Both the position numbers and the translations under genes were made by a program. Of a DNA stretch of 5,757 nucleotides, positions 5,451 to 5,757 are shown in pieces. The DNA lies in contig MIBD01000087.1 in assembly GCA_001829395.1 (NCBI GenBank), positions 8,208 to 13,964 of the forward strand, given 5' to 3'. Position 1 is the stretch's first letter; each line of letters opens with the position of its first letter. The notes under the pieces were generated by a model that was not told where the DNA came from, did no database searches, and was given only the letters and a program-made list of their open reading frames with translations. The DNA comes from Spirochaetes bacterium GWF1_49_6 (GTDB taxonomy: Bacteria; Spirochaetota; Brevinematia; Brevinematales; GWF1-51-8).

Positions 5451-5757
5451 CACCTTTCTCCCGATATATCGTATCAATATTTTTAATGAACTGTTCCGCT
5501 AATTCAGGATCAAAATGAGTGTCTTTACACGCCTTGATCTCCTCGAGCGCCTCATCTATCGAACGGTTGCTCCGGTATATACGTTTCGATGTCATGGCGT
5601 CGAACGCATCGGCAATCGCGGCAATACGCGCATGGAACGGTATCCGATCGCCCTTTAGGCCGGTCGGGTAACCCATCCCGTCGAAACGCTCATGGTGATA
5701 ATATACCACATCCATGGAAATTTGGTGTTCTTTCAACGCGGGAAAGACAATATTTTT
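5437..5757 (-). CDS. HD-GYP domain protein, C-terminal part (probable cyclic-di-GMP phosphodiesterase; 5' end outside window)
   Basis: The frame is open from the window edge to a TAA at 5437-5439, giving 106 residues. It carries the second half of an HD-GYP domain: HHERFDG then the signature GYP (fragment residues 21-31), then TGLKGDRIPFHARIAAIAD with D50 as a metal ligand, and FDAMTSKRIYR (52-62), followed by the usual helical end with HFDPELAEQFI. HD-GYP enzymes hydrolyse the second messenger cyclic di-GMP to pGpG or GMP with a bi- or trinuclear metal centre. The catalytic HD pair and any N-terminal sensory or receiver domain lie beyond the window, so activity and input cannot be judged. 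A TTG at 5736 is only an internal codon: the frame and the domain both continue past it. It is the first visible gene of the minus-strand cluster and overlaps the small lipoprotein gene by 14 nt. Confidence 0.92.
   Translation of the reverse strand, partial: KNIVFPALKEHQISMDVVYYHHERFDGMGYPTGLKGDRIPFHARIAAIADAFDAMTSKRIYRSNRSIDEALEEIKACKDTHFDPELAEQFIKNIDTIYREKGDEIY
5451..5462 (-). promoter_or_regulatory. Ribosome binding site that decides the small lipoprotein start
   Basis: The minus strand reads GGGAGAAAGGTG directly before the ATG at 5450, with GGGAG 7 nt away. It lies inside the 3' end of the HD-GYP gene. It supports 5450 over the in-frame ATG at 5477. Confidence 0.55.

Noticed and set aside
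5437..5736. HD-GYP gene starting at a TTG at 5736
   Set aside because: The frame stays open to the window edge, and the HD-GYP domain needs its HD half upstream. The TTG is an internal codon of a gene cut by the window.
1..5757. CRISPR array, tRNA or rRNA gene, insertion sequence or transposase
   Set aside because: No regularly spaced direct repeats, no cloverleaf-like sequence and no transposase motifs were seen on either strand.

Overview
The window comes from a bacterial chromosome of moderate base composition (by eye slightly AT-leaning). Two lipoprotein signal peptides, heavy use of tetratricopeptide repeats (TPRs) and c-di-GMP/sigma-54 regulatory genes suggest a diderm, perhaps a spirochaete or another little-studied environmental lineage. 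That placement is a low-confidence inference, because nothing here is a taxonomic marker.

Left arm (+ strand, 1-725): the 3' end of an unrecognised gene is followed 2 nt later by a yqeK-type HD-domain phosphohydrolase (150-725). They are almost certainly in one transcript.

Convergent intergenic region (726-907): no gene is visible. It holds a REP-like imperfect palindrome close behind yqeK, a 14-bp perfect palindrome, and a ~99-bp segment bounded by 17-bp inverted repeats (15 of 17 pairs) with a further inverted partial copy inside. This is the most repeat-rich stretch of the window, and it has no clear intrinsic terminator.

Right arm (- strand, 5757 down to 908): five genes lie head to tail with no promoter-sized gap. 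In transcription order they are the C-terminal part of an HD-GYP cyclic-di-GMP phosphodiesterase (5' end outside the window), a small lipoprotein, a cytoplasmic protein made almost wholly of about 15 TPRs, a lipoprotein with a low-complexity linker, a probable beta domain and a helical TPR-like C-terminus, and a sigma-54 activator (AAA+ plus Fis-type HTH) with no sensory domain. Junctions are 14-nt, 11-nt and 4-nt overlaps and a 13-nt gap, so translational coupling is likely.

Working hypothesis (inference): the cluster couples c-di-GMP turnover to an envelope-associated TPR scaffold and to sigma-54 transcription. Since the activator has no receiver, PAS or GAF domain, its control probably comes from a partner protein, and the co-encoded TPR proteins are candidates. 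The role of the cluster is not known from sequence alone. It is the best candidate in the window for an undescribed system.
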